Shown here: positions 58,201 through 64,000 of the stretch, piece after piece | How positions within the stretch are numbered: position 1 is the stretch's first letter | Layout: each line of letters begins with the position of its first letter | DNA from: Stictocephala bisonia | Taxonomy: Eukaryota; Arthropoda; Insecta; Hemiptera; Membracidae | Direction of reading: 5' to 3' | DNA: 64,000 nucleotides | NCBI GenBank assembly: GCA_035578905.1 | Contig: JAQJVL010000156.1 | Span: 1,116,001-1,180,000, forward strand | Program-made: the position numbers and the translations under genes | Notes under the pieces: model-generated | Databases searched by the model: none | The model's input: the letters and a program-made list of their open reading frames with translations, nothing else | What the model was told of the DNA's origin: nothing

Positions 58201-58909
58201 TGCTACAGTACAGTGTTAAAGTTTTTACACTATTTTTTTTTTTCATTAAAGAATACCAAAAGATGTAGATATTTTTCTACTTACATCATCTACCTATTTG
58301 AATTTGTATGACAGTAATGGTGTATATATACCACTTAGGAAAAAATAAAAAACATTATTTTAGAGGATTAGAAAAACTCCTTTAACTTTTCAAAATATAT
58401 TAAAAGTCCTTTTGATTATTATTATTTAACTGTTCCTGAAAAGAATGAAAGGTAATATAATATGTACTGAATGTTTACACAAAAAAAATAATAAAATGTA
58501 TATAGTCCTTTACGAATACTGAAAACGCCTAGAATTTTTAAACAATATAATGAGTATTGTTTAAAAATTCTTAGGTACTGCATTAAGCTCTAAATAGTAA
58601 TTTATATTGTTACGAAAATTAGAAAAATAATACTAAATAAAAAATTACTATACAAAATCTATATTGACTCAAGTAACCAACTTACTTGTTGAGTTTGTGA
58701 GTGAGCATGGAGTACAGATGGTCTGCTTCCTTCGAGACCACGCCTTCCCACGCCACTAGTACCACCACAATCCAAGCTGTCGCACACCGGTGCCCAGGCC
58801 GATGTTTCACCACTACCAGCAACTTCTCCTCTAGACTCGCTCGTCGAATCACCCATTTACCCAGAGGGCAACCAGTTGTTGTTTTGCCTTCTTTGCCAGT
58901 GTATAATAT
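37471..58909 (-). CDS. Tet: TET methylcytosine dioxygenase, catalytic region in ten exons (N-terminus not in view)
   Basis: TET enzymes are Fe(II)/2-oxoglutarate dioxygenases that oxidise 5-methylcytosine in DNA (and in insects probably also methyl-adenine or methyl-cytosine in RNA) in the nucleus. Joining 58686-58909, 52810-52996, 48988-49215, 47857-48011, 45967-46092, 44432-44861, 42879-42978, 40628-41601, 38015-38158 and 37471-37851 gives exactly 983 codons including the stop, with all phases matching. The order of parts is: [11 protein letters not shown] start, Cys-rich zinc region with [20 protein letters not shown], double-stranded beta-helix first half with [10 protein letters not shown] (HxD iron motif), a Ser/Pro-rich insert of about 540 residues, then [25 protein letters not shown] (second iron His) and [12 protein letters not shown] (2-oxoglutarate Arg). 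All key residues are present. The insert is typical of TET. The upstream exons were not identified. Introns are filled with transposons. Confidence 0.93.
38015..38158 (-). CDS. Tet: TET exon i: return to the conserved beta-helix
   Basis: 48 codons, phase 0 at both ends: [20 protein letters not shown], then [13 protein letters not shown]. The last part is the conserved segment preceding [10 protein letters not shown]. Confidence 0.92.
38765..39033 (+). mobile_element. tRNA-derived SINE (plus strand)
   Basis: The head has an A-box-like GGTAGCGTAGTTGG and a B box GTTCGATCCC at about 38828-38838. The body shares the tail blocks GTAACAATGACTACATTCGC, CATCTACACTCATCAC, ATCATTCGAAATCCATATTC and CGATCGGCGTCTTATGAATA with the other SINEs here and ends in poly-A at about 39020-39031. 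Confidence 0.75.
39068..39560 (+). pseudogene. Mariner-type transposase N-terminal fragment
   Basis: Readable pieces in shifting frames are [55 protein letters not shown], and [11 protein letters not shown]. These are the HTH and linker blocks of mariner transposases (DIHR, MSDGMVRKWVRAF, RSGRPS). Stops and indels are dense and the DD34D catalytic part is gone. Confidence 0.7.
39840..40430. other. TET intron, no feature recognised
   Basis: AT-rich intron sequence between the mariner remnant and the short palindrome. No coding or repeat signal was recognised. Confidence 0.4.
40431..40466. repeat. Perfect 15-bp palindrome (ACTTAGGGGAGACTA, 6-base loop)
   Basis: Arms at 40431-40445 and 40452-40466 are exact complements with loop GAAGGC. 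The arm resembles the right terminal repeat of the pogo-like element (CTTAGGGGAGAGTGG). Confidence 0.9.
40536..40556. repeat. Poly-A run of 21
   Basis: Uninterrupted A run following T-rich stretches, 72 bases from the TET exon h donor, on the intron side. Confidence 0.8.
40628..41601 (-). CDS. Tet: TET exon h: large Ser/Pro-rich disordered insert with SUMO-like motifs
   Basis: 324 codons plus two bases. Many SP and TP dipeptides ([40 protein letters not shown]). Four psi-K-x-E words lie in its second half: IKSE, VKRE, VKQE and VKQE. No folded domain is seen. The acceptor TTCTAG and donor GTGAGT are good. Confidence 0.9.
42282..42503 (-). mobile_element. tRNA-Leu/Ser-derived SINE
   Basis: On the minus strand the head reads TAGTGGCCGAGCGGTCTAAG (A box, long-arm tRNA type) and CTGGTTCAAATCCGGCC (B box). 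The body follows and ends in a (TA)n tail at 42266-42281. The 3' half of the tRNA acceptor stem is not complementary to the 5' half, so it is a SINE rather than a tRNA gene. Confidence 0.75.
42879..42978 (-). CDS. Tet: TET exon g: short insert exon
   Basis: 33 codons plus one base, [20 protein letters not shown] then [13 protein letters not shown], between acceptor TGATGCAG and donor GTAAGA. Phase 0 at the start, phase 1 at the end, matching its neighbours. Confidence 0.85.
43055..43150. repeat. Minisatellite, about 3 copies, same family as 8705-8845
   Basis: Units of GGGCGGCGGGCGGGTCAATA type with CTGTACATGTATGG and CCACTGCACGTGTATGGGTG are the reverse complement of the CCACCCGCCCACCCATACAC units. 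Confidence 0.65.
43165..44431. other. TET intron between exons f and g, no feature recognised
   Basis: AT-rich. No transposon protein, SINE promoter or exon recognised on either strand. Confidence 0.4.
44432..44861 (-). CDS. Tet: TET exon f: disordered insert with repeated TP-L-H motif
   Basis: 143 codons plus one base. Charged start [15 protein letters not shown], then repeated short motifs [37 protein letters not shown] and RVPTPVNHQ. Ser/Thr/Pro-rich and predicted disordered; it lies in the variable insert of the catalytic domain. Confidence 0.88.
45967..46092 (-). CDS. Tet: TET exon e: conserved FPCEVRVR block and basic segment
   Basis: Encodes [20 protein letters not shown] followed by the lysine/glutamate-rich [13 protein letters not shown], a possible nuclear localisation signal. 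Acceptor ATTTTCAG, donor AG followed by GTGGGG (weak but phase-compatible). Confidence 0.88.
46296..46772 (-). mobile_element. Full-length tRNA-derived SINE (minus strand)
   Basis: The minus strand starts GTCGGCACTGGTGGCGCAGT (A-box-like TGGCGCAGTGCTG), then AGGTTGGAATCTCGG (B-box-like). A body of about 300 bases follows and ends in the tail shared by the other SINEs (CAACAACGTTGTGTCGGCGT, TTCATATGTAAGAATAAGAA). It lies in the intron between TET exons e and d in the same orientation as the gene. Confidence 0.8.
47016..47827. mobile_element. TTAA-flanked MITE (piggyBac-like), beside TET exon d
   Basis: TTAA at 47016-47019 and 47824-47827 flank inverted ends CACTACATGACACGC and its counterpart GGGTCACGTAGTG. 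Inside, GCGGGGATTCCCCGCCTACG, then CGTGTTGTGG, is repeated several times in both directions. It encodes no transposase. TTAA targets and a CACTA... end fit piggyBac-like elements. The right end is about 27 bases downstream of the splice donor of TET exon d on the minus strand. Confidence 0.8.
47857..48011 (-). CDS. Tet: TET exon d
   Basis: Encodes [20 protein letters not shown] then [20 protein letters not shown] and [10 protein letters not shown] plus two bases of a Lys codon. This is the strand after the HxD motif and the start of the variable region. Its donor GTAAATA lies only about 27 bases from the end of a TTAA-flanked MITE. Confidence 0.9.
48012..48987. other. TET intron between exons c and d, no feature recognised
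   Basis: Very AT-rich intron; no transposon or exon recognised. Confidence 0.4.
48988..49215 (-). CDS. Tet: TET exon c: first half of the catalytic beta-helix with the HxD motif
   Basis: 76 codons, phase 0 at both ends. Encodes [40 protein letters not shown] and [20 protein letters not shown] provides two of the three iron ligands. Confidence 0.95.
49665..50150. mobile_element. Foldback made of two head-to-head Penelope 3' ends
   Basis: The left arm contains, reversed, GGTAAGTTTGCTGATGTCC-type pseudo-LTR sequence (49690-49735, as GGACATCAGCAAACTTACTT); the right arm contains the direct version at 50108-50150. The words CTTCAGGTGAGTAGAG and GTCTGAAGAAAAAGCTAGTG face each other in the centre. 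Both arms match the 3' end of the Penelope element at 62.95-63.11 kb. No coding part remains. Confidence 0.75.
49873..50010. repeat. 23-bp tandem repeat, six copies
   Basis: Exact units of ttgttcacatgtgactattg plus TAT; starts at 49873 and 49896 fix the period at 23. Each contains the palindrome TCACATGTGA. The array lies only in the right arm of the foldback; the left arm has one copy. Confidence 0.95.
50415..52215 (+). mobile_element. CR1/Jockey-like LINE (LINE E), 5'-truncated, fairly intact
   Basis: Runs from within the pre-RT region to a 3' end with GACAATAAAGATATTCTATT at about 52190-52212. The RT is open over 455 codons from 50671, and the same frame extends upstream to about 50447. 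It lies in the TET intron between exons b and c, opposite to the gene. Confidence 0.85.
50447..52038 (+). CDS. LINE E reverse transcriptase, largely intact open frame
   Basis: The frame opens before 50671 ([20 protein letters not shown] is encoded at about 50495) and ends at a natural stop. Motifs in order are [20 protein letters not shown] and [18 protein letters not shown] (RT motifs 1-2), [33 protein letters not shown] (motif A), [20 protein letters not shown] (motif B), [10 protein letters not shown] (motif C), [64 protein letters not shown] and [13 protein letters not shown]. The endonuclease is missing through 5' truncation. It is the most intact RT here besides the LOA-like one. The GTG at 50671 is not a credible start. 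Confidence 0.85.
52250..52294. repeat. (TA)n microsatellite
   Basis: About 22 uninterrupted AT units shortly after the LINE E tail. Confidence 0.9.
52810..52996 (-). CDS. Tet: TET exon b: Cys-rich zinc region
   Basis: Acceptor TTTATTCAG, donor GAG followed by GTAACT. Encodes [40 protein letters not shown] and [20 protein letters not shown]. The Cys spacing matches the zinc-binding subdomain of TET. It starts with one base completing the Lys codon of the previous exon and ends in phase 0. Confidence 0.95.
54037..54044. repeat. Left 8-bp target duplication (GATATCAA)
   Basis: Identical to 57446-57453 at the other end of the hAT-type element. Confidence 0.85.
54045..57445. mobile_element. Non-autonomous hAT-type element, 3.4 kb, perfect 8-bp target duplication
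   Basis: The terminal inverted repeat cagggccgcccag is exact at 54045-54057 and 57433-57445, followed inside by related G+C-rich words (GGTGGCCCCGGAGCAAAG against GTGTGGCCCCGGGGCAATC). Flanks are GATATCAA on both sides. An 8-bp duplication with CAGGG ends is the hallmark of the hAT superfamily. No transposase was recognised inside; the interior is AT-rich. It lies in the TET intron between exons a and b. Confidence 0.9.
57446..57453. repeat. Right 8-bp target duplication (GATATCAA)
   Basis: Identical to 54037-54044. Confidence 0.85.
57691..57777. repeat. 45-bp tandem duplication
   Basis: aactaccaccagtgtattcg starts at 57691 and again at 57736; both copies continue CAAC(T/C)TGG(C/A)TGG and GCGAACC. 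It is the centre of the inverted-repeat element. Confidence 0.85.
58686..58909 (-). CDS. Tet: TET exon a (first visible): start of the Cys-rich catalytic region
   Basis: Acceptor TTAATAG, donor GTAAG. Encodes [20 protein letters not shown], then [20 protein letters not shown] and [20 protein letters not shown], ending LTHKLN plus two bases of a Lys codon. It matches the conserved TET segment before the Cys-rich region. The exon is phase 0 at its start, so the coding sequence must continue into an upstream exon that is not in view or lies beyond the Penelope element. Confidence 0.9.
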
Positions 58910-59675
58910 CTATTAACATATTTGACACATATATTAAATTCTTTTGTGAATCCCTCTGGTCTGAGGAAGGTGTGCGTGGTTCACCGAAATCGATCACCAT
59001 AATATTTGTGCATTTTGTGCTTATATTGTAATAGATTTGTGTTGTGTGATGTTTACTTGTACTGTAGATATTAGAATAACAACTTTATATAAAGGTATGT
59101 AATATGCATGTAATAAATGTAACCGGTCACTATCACATTTTATTTATATTTTAACTCAATCAATTTATTTTTATTCACAATTTTATATATGCCTTTATTA
59201 TACAGATTCCCATAACTGTTCAACAAACCCTTCCCATAACTGTTAAGCTTGTTGTGCAATCTTCAATTATGAGCCCTTATGCACTACCATCCTTTCTATG
59301 AACATACCCCATTGTGGACAATGTTACCGTTACCATGTACAATTAATATCCTTCCAACTCATTCTATTGAAACATTAAATTGGCTTTGTAGCATGGATAT
59401 ACCACATCCTAATATCAAAATAACAGTAAATAACAAAATCATGCCTGATTATGAATAACAAGTCCTGATTATAAAATAAGCTCTCTTGGCTTCACCCAGT
59501 TTTTGGTACCTTAATAACATAACACCTGTTGGAATCATTCTTGGAGGAGCCTCTAGGTATATGAGGGGAATATTTTAAGTATCGTTTGTTGACTGCTTTA
59601 CATTTATAGTTCAAAGGCACTTTGAAATGAATGCATGTGCTGTCTCCCCCGGTATTCTCATGTGAACAAGCATAT
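58910..59675. other. TET upstream intron; no exon recognised
   Basis: AT-rich. A stretch at about 58965-59045 (GAGGAAGGTGTGCGTGGTTC, CACCGAAATCGATCACCATA) resembles the 3' region of some Penelope-like or LINE families but cannot be assigned. No upstream TET exon was found. Confidence 0.35.
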
Positions 59676-59689
59676 TTAGTTGCAGCTAT
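59676..59689. repeat. Left 14-bp target duplication of the Penelope element
   Basis: ttagttgcagctat, identical to 63979-63992. Confidence 0.85.
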
Positions 59690-59690
59690 T

Positions 59691-59777
59691 AGTATATTAG
59701 AGAGATAGGACATCAGCAAACTTACCTTAAAAGACTGTTAAGGTAAGTTTGCTGATGTCCTATCTCTCTAATATACT
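59691..59777. repeat. Perfect 40-bp hairpin at the Penelope 5' end
   Basis: agtatattagagagatagga at 59691 is followed by 20 more bases, and the exact reverse complement of all 40 lies at 59738-59777, with a loop of 7 bases (aagactg). Confidence 0.95.
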
Positions 59778-59856
59778 AATTCCTAGCCTAGTGCCCTTTA
59801 ACCTAACCTAAAATTGTAAAGTCATTTTTCCCTTTTACTCTTCTTGTTTTCCATTT

Positions 59857-61248
59857 GTGTTGTATTCTGCCTTCCTGTCCTCTTCCATCATGAATCTTCC
59901 TAAGTGCTGGCTTAAACAATTCAAAAACCACTCCTTCCATCTAGCCAAATTATCCAGCCATATTTCCTTTCTCTCTAATTGTTTGGCCCTAGAAATTGTC
60001 CCCCTAGGCCTAACCTCTAAACCTGCCATATCTGCTATGCCTTCCTACATGCACAACAAAATCCTGGAAATATCTAATGGTCACTCCCTTCATATCCTTA
60101 AAACCATCCTTAATCTCTACAAAGAAGAACATAATAAAACTGTTACTAGCCTACTTGCCTGCTATGAACTGATCATATCCACCAATCCCCATCTTATCAA
60201 TGAACTTACCAATACTATTACCACTGCCAACAACCTGCTAACCAAACTCAACTAAACCAAACTAAAAAAACTTTCCAAACTCTACTTACAAACCCTCCTC
60301 CAAACAGTTGGATTCCTTCAAATTAGGCCTAACCTTGAATCCACCTATCCTCTTATAGGCCCAAAACCTAACCTAGCTGACCTTCTTAATATACCCACAC
60401 CCATTGGCCAACTCCCTGTTCTTCCCGAAAAACTGTGTACCAACCCTTCCCCCGCAAGTGTCAAACCCACGGAAACAGTCAATCCTTCCAACCATTCCGT
60501 GTATAACCTATCAAACCACACCCTCTCCGAACCTGAATTGAGCATTTTGTCGAAAGGCCTTAATTTCACTCCTACTTCTCACCTAGACCAGTTCTCCTTA
60601 GTCTCTAATGTCATTTCCTTTGGCCGCAACCTGAAGTTGAAGATGTTTTTTGAGAACAACACCTTCAACCCTAATCCTACGAACCTGCCTGAAACCTGCC
60701 TAGCGCGCTTCAAACCTCCTTCCAGCTTTGACCCACCACCACTACCTCCTGACCATCCTATTGAACTTTACCTTAACTTCATCCTCCAAAAAGTGTCAGA
60801 TCCTCAGTTCTTCTCCCAACTACCTAAAGATCAGAACGTTACCATCGCTGAACGCGGAGCCATAAAGTCCCTAAAATCCAATGACAACATTATGATCCTT
60901 CCTGCCGATAAAGGTTCCACCACTGTTATTCTTAACAAATCCGATTATATCAATGAAATTAACCTCCAGTTGTCCGATTCCAGCACCTACAAAAAACTTG
61001 ACTTCGACCCAACCGAAAAACACAACCAAGAACTGAAAAATCTCCTCCTTCATCATGCTAAACACCAAAACCTAACCACCGCCAGCCAAATCCTGCTTAT
61101 CAATGAACAGCCTACTCCACCCCAGTTTTATATCCTACCCAAAATCCATAAAGGCACCATCCCTCCTCCTGGTAGGCCTATTGTGGCCAGCTATAATTCT
61201 GTTACCGAACGCATCTCTGCCTTGTCGATGACAAACTCCAACCTCTAG
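59857..61248 (+). pseudogene. Penelope-type reverse transcriptase, N-terminal part
   Basis: One frame from 59857 with a single stop at 60253-60255 continues to about 61220. It carries the long N-terminal extension typical of Penelope elements, with LSILSKGLNFTPTSHLDQFS (N-terminal motif), PPDHPIELYLNFILQKVSDP, then MILPADKGSTTVILNKSDYI (RT motif 1-2), FYILPKIHKGTIPPPGRPIV (motif 2a/3) and SYNSVTERISAL. A frameshift near 61223 leads to the palm. Penelope RTs are related to telomerase rather than to LINE RTs. Confidence 0.85.
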
Positions 61249-62008
61249 TACGACAACTTCCTTCCCATGTCCAGGACACCAATCATTTCCTTAGTCTCCT
61301 CTCCAATCTTCCCCAACCTCTACCCCTTAACACCAAACTGGTTACCATTGATGCCACTTCACTGTACACCAATATACCCCATGCTCATGGCTTAGCTGCT
61401 ATTGAGTATTTCCTCAATACACGCCCTCCAAACACCAAGCCTAGCACTTCCTTCCTAGTTCAGCTGACTCAATTCATCCTTGAAAAAAACACTTCCAAAG
61501 TTCTGGCATTAACTACCTCCAGATCAAGGGTACCGCTATGGGTACCCGCATGGCCCCTTCCTATGCCAACCTGTTCATGGGGAAATTGGAGAAGACTTTC
61601 CTTCAAAAACAACCCGTCCAACCCCTCTGCTAGCTCCGTTTCATCGATGATATTTTCATGATCTGGACTGACTCCGAAACCAATCTTGAAACCTTTCTTC
61701 AAAGCCTACAAAACTTTTCATCCCTGAACTTCACCTGGCAATCCTCTTCTGAACGCATAGTCTTCCTTGATGTTGAAATTGGATTGGAGGACGGTGTCCT
61801 TCAAACTGATATTCACATCAAACCTACCAATAAACAACAATACCTTCACTATACCAGCTGTCACCCCAACAACACTAAACGCTCCCTACCCTATAGTCTA
61901 GCCACCCGTGCCAAACGTTATCATTTCCTCTCCCAGAAACCTAAATCGATACAACAACCAACTTGTCAGTGCTTTCCAAAAGAGAGGTTACCCTACCAAC
62001 CTTGTTAA
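61222..62008 (+). pseudogene. Penelope-type RT palm and thumb (frameshifted)
   Basis: Shifting frames give LVDDKLQPLVRQLPSHVQDT, KLVTIDATSLYTNIPHAHGL (motif A, catalytic D), [20 protein letters not shown] (motif B), RFIDDIFMIW (motif C, catalytic DD) and IVFLDVEIGLEDGVLQTDIH, then KPTNKQQYLHYTSCHPNNTK. These are diagnostic Penelope motifs. Frameshifts lie near 61223, 61490 and 61900, and one stop lies at about 61630. Confidence 0.85.
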
Positions 62009-62712
62009 AAACCAAATCCGTTTAGCCCAGTCCCAAAACCAACCCCAAACCAGAAGCAGTTCCCAATGCTTACCCCTTATCACTAATTACCACCATGGCC
62101 TACAAAAACTCAACCAAATCCTGAAAGATGGCTTCAACATCTTAAAAGCTTCCCCCCACACCAAAGATCTCCTTGAAAAACCTCCTACTGTAACTTTCAG
62201 ACAAAACAAAATCCTCCGCCAAATCCTGGTCCATCCTAAGTTACCTGATCCCAACATCCTGAATTGTCCTAAAGACCAGCAACCACCCGGTTCCAATCCT
62301 TGTAACAAGAAATCTTGCAAAACCTGCCCTATTCATCTCCCAGCCACATCTTTTACCAGCTCCACTACCTCCTTAACCTACAAGATACCTGGAAACCACT
62401 CCTGAGATTCCACCAATCTAATTTATCAACTCCAGTGCCAGCACTGTCCTGCCCAATATATTGGCCTTACCAGTGAAACCCTTCGAAAACGCATGAATGG
62501 CCATAGACATGATTGCAAAAAAAGTCCAAAATCCTGAAAAACCTGTCTCTGCCCATACTCTTCTCCATAATCAAAATTTTGATCAGTGTTACACCACTAA
62601 GGTAATCAGATCCCTTCCTTCCCATGCCAATAGTTCCCAACTCCGAAGGATGGAATTAGCACACCAATGGATAACAAAATCCCGTGACCCACCTAATCTG
62701 AACATAAGATAG
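61908..62712 (+). pseudogene. Penelope linker with CCC motif and GIY-YIG endonuclease
   Basis: From 61908 the linker ends in NPCNKKSCKTCPIH, the C-x4-C-x2-C zinc-like motif that precedes the endonuclease in Penelope elements. Then NLIYQLQCQHCPAQYIGLTS and ETLRKRMNGHRHDCKK give the GIY-YIG core (YIG present; catalytic R of RKRM). A shift near 62515 leads to KPVSAHTLLHNQNFDQCYTT and the C-terminus at 62712. The domain cuts target DNA for insertion. Confidence 0.85.
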
Positions 62713-62807
62713 ACCACTTCCCTTCAACCCCTTCCCCATCAGCAAACTTCATATATATTTTTATATATACTAACTGAAATACTGCATCTACACCTGAGTG
62801 TTAATCT

Positions 62808-62947
62808 ATCCCTCCCTCCCTCCCTCCCTCCCTCCCTCCCTCCCTCCCTCCCTCCCTCCCTCCCTCCCTCCCTCCCTCCCTCCCTCCCTCCCTCCCTCCC
62901 TCCCTCCCTCCCTCCCTCCCTCCCTCCCTCCCTCCCTCCCTCCCCCC
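62808..62947. repeat. (CCCT)n microsatellite, about 34 units
   Basis: Almost pure TCCC units lie between the Penelope coding region and its 3' pseudo-LTR. The repeating Gly-Arg-Glu or Pro-Ser-Leu frames over it are artefacts. Confidence 0.95.
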
Positions 62948-63107
62948 CTCTACTCACCTGAAGAAAATGCCTGTGGTGTTGAAAATTTGTGAGATTTTGT
63001 GTATTTTGTGTTTGTGACTACTATTCTGATGTTAGTAAACTTGTCTTTTAAGGTAAGTTTGCTGATGTCCTATCTCTCTAATATACTAATTCCTGGCCTA
63101 GTGCCCT

Positions 63108-63972
63108 TTAACCCTCTCCCGTTTAAATTCCCGCCACGCGACCATGACGCTGCTGGGCAGTATTATTTCTGGCCGCCTAACCGCTTGGATCACGTTTCCG
63201 TAATCGTGTTTTTAAAACGTAGTTTTGAACATAAATAGTACATATTATATATCATTTTAAAGCTTATTTAACGTTATAAATTAATATCTAAATACACAAC
63301 ATAGTTAAATTTAATTATTGTACATAGGCCTAATTTTTAGTTTTATTATATTTTTTAGACAATATTGTCAGTCATCTGCCGAATGAGCATCATCACTTCC
63401 GTAGTTTTGAGGGTTAGGCTGTTCAGTATCTTCGTTATCGGGGATATCATTTAGTTCAGAAATATCGTCGTCACTAGACATCTCACTCTCCTTTTCCGAC
63501 TCATTTTCAAATATGCGGTCAGTTTCACTATTACACAAAAACTGATCTTTATTCATTATAAATCACTAAGAATCAATCACAAATAATCACTGTATTTTGG
63601 CGGTAAACAAACACGCTAATACTGTACATACGTACAATAATATTATTTAGTTTCTTATTTAGTCAGCTGGCGTTGATGTATAGTTCCATTCCAGTGTGCC
63701 CATAAGGTAGCAGCACTAAAGAGAGGGAAATATATTTTACTGCATTTAGCTGCAGATTCATAAAAATAATGTTTCTCAGAGAGCAACACATAATTGTTTA
63801 GGTAGAATAGAAAATCAATTCTACATATAGACAGTACCGCAAAAGTTTCTTTGAGGCGATAACAGATCGCGCAAGCATCTGTAATTCGAGTGAAGGCGTT
63901 CGGAGGCGGTCCGTCAGTAGCACCACGCTCATCGAGGAGGCGCTTCGAGGCAGATTGACGGGAGAGGGTTAA
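63108..63972 (-). mobile_element. Non-autonomous piggyBac element inside the Penelope pseudo-LTR
   Basis: TTAA at 63108-63111 and 63969-63972 flank inverted ends CCCTCTCCCGT and ACGGGAGAGGG. TTAA target and CCC start are diagnostic of piggyBac. The interior (857 bases) keeps only the N-terminal part of a transposase on the minus strand. The interrupted sequence (CCCTTTAACCTAAC) is that of the intact left pseudo-LTR (CCCTTTAACCTAACC). Confidence 0.9.
63368..63556 (-). pseudogene. PiggyBac transposase acidic N-terminus
   Basis: MNKDQFLCNSETDRIFENES, then EKESEMSSDDDISELNDIPD and NEDTEQPNPQNYG, a 62-codon acidic segment typical of piggyBac transposase N-termini. The catalytic part is deleted. 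Confidence 0.65.
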
Positions 63973-63978
63973 CCTAAC

Positions 63979-63992
63979 TTAGTTGCAGCTAT
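63979..63992. repeat. Right 14-bp target duplication of the Penelope element
   Basis: ttagttgcagctat, identical to 59676-59689. Confidence 0.85.
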
Positions 63993-64000
63993 GTAACTGT

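Larger units (their letters stand above)
59690..63978 (+). mobile_element. Penelope-like element with GIY-YIG endonuclease and pseudo-LTRs
   Basis: The element is delimited by a 14-bp target duplication. It begins with a 40-bp inverted copy of its own repeat start, then a direct pseudo-LTR (59738-59816), coding region with a Penelope-type RT and GIY-YIG endonuclease, a (CCCT)n tract, and a second pseudo-LTR (63048-63111, continuing at 63973-63978). The right pseudo-LTR is broken by a piggyBac derivative. The coding region has several frameshifts and stops. It lies upstream of the first visible TET exon, opposite to the gene. Confidence 0.92.

Noticed and set aside
58659..58856. Minus-strand frame [15 protein letters not shown] over TET exon a
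   Set aside because: It is an out-of-frame shadow of the conserved TET reading, which matches the family in the other frame.
58965..59045. Possible second Penelope-like 3' tail (GAGGAAGG...CACCGAAATCG)
   Set aside because: Only a faint resemblance to known tails; too short to assign.
62739..62992. Open frames of repeating Gly-Arg-Glu or Pro-Ser-Leu units
   Set aside because: They are translations of the (CCCT)n microsatellite; any frame stays open. No gene.

Overview
This is AT-rich eukaryotic nuclear DNA, almost certainly from an insect; a true bug or relative is plausible but I cannot prove the order. It is not prokaryotic: the recognisable host gene has introns of up to about 6 kb, and most of the window is layered retrotransposons and DNA transposons. 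Three host genes can be argued, all on the minus strand. (1) A TET-type methylcytosine dioxygenase occupies about 37.5-58.9 kb. Ten exons can be placed by hand (58686-58909, 52810-52996, 48988-49215, 47857-48011, 45967-46092, 44432-44861, 42879-42978, 40628-41601, 38015-38158, 37471-37851). They join in phase into 982 codons plus a stop and carry the Cys-rich region, the HxD iron motif, the second iron histidine and the 2-oxoglutarate arginine. The N-terminal exons lie outside the window or were not found. (2) One exon at 5576-5771 looks like the N-terminal part of folliculin-interacting protein (FNIP). (3) Two phase-compatible exons at 22.8-23.7 kb end an unidentified protein.

Layout from left to right. 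0-5.5 kb: a decayed non-LTR retrotransposon (LINE A) broken by a reversed LINE tail, by an RTE-like element with a 16-bp target duplication, and by a 53-bp satellite array. 5.6-8.4 kb: FNIP exon and intron or intergenic DNA. 8.4-11.2 kb: two more LINE remnants, two SINEs, a minisatellite and a near-perfect inverted duplication. 13.8-15.6 kb: a DNA transposon with a 4-bp target duplication and a decayed transposase (Sola-like guess). 15.7-19.9 kb: an almost intact, GC-richer LINE of the I/LOA group (endonuclease, RT, RNase H, CCHC) with a 15-bp target duplication, inserted in the 3' end of an older Jockey-like LINE (19.9-21.3 kb). 21.4-22.6 kb: another minus-strand LINE. 24.1-33.1 kb: an old pogo-like element with TA target sites, broken up by a CR1/L2-like LINE whose ORF1 combines a FLYWCH-like finger and an SGNH esterase, by a foldback sequence, and by a TIR element of hAT type.

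33.2-37.4 kb is AT-rich DNA without detectable genes, immediately downstream of TET. The TET introns hold a mariner remnant with a nested SINE, tRNA-derived SINEs, a TTAA-flanked MITE right beside a splice donor, a foldback of two Penelope 3' ends, a CR1-like LINE, and a 3.4-kb hAT-type element with a perfect 8-bp target duplication that splits an older inverted-repeat element. Upstream of the first visible TET exon (59.7-64.0 kb) is a Penelope-like element with GIY-YIG endonuclease, pseudo-LTRs and a 14-bp target duplication; a piggyBac derivative is nested in its right pseudo-LTR.

The host genes show no operon-like linkage. The main biological story is a conserved TET catalytic core spread over more than 21 kb of transposon-filled introns. 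I found no rRNA, CRISPR array or credible functional tRNA gene. Clade names for transposons rest on recognised motifs only; no database search was possible.
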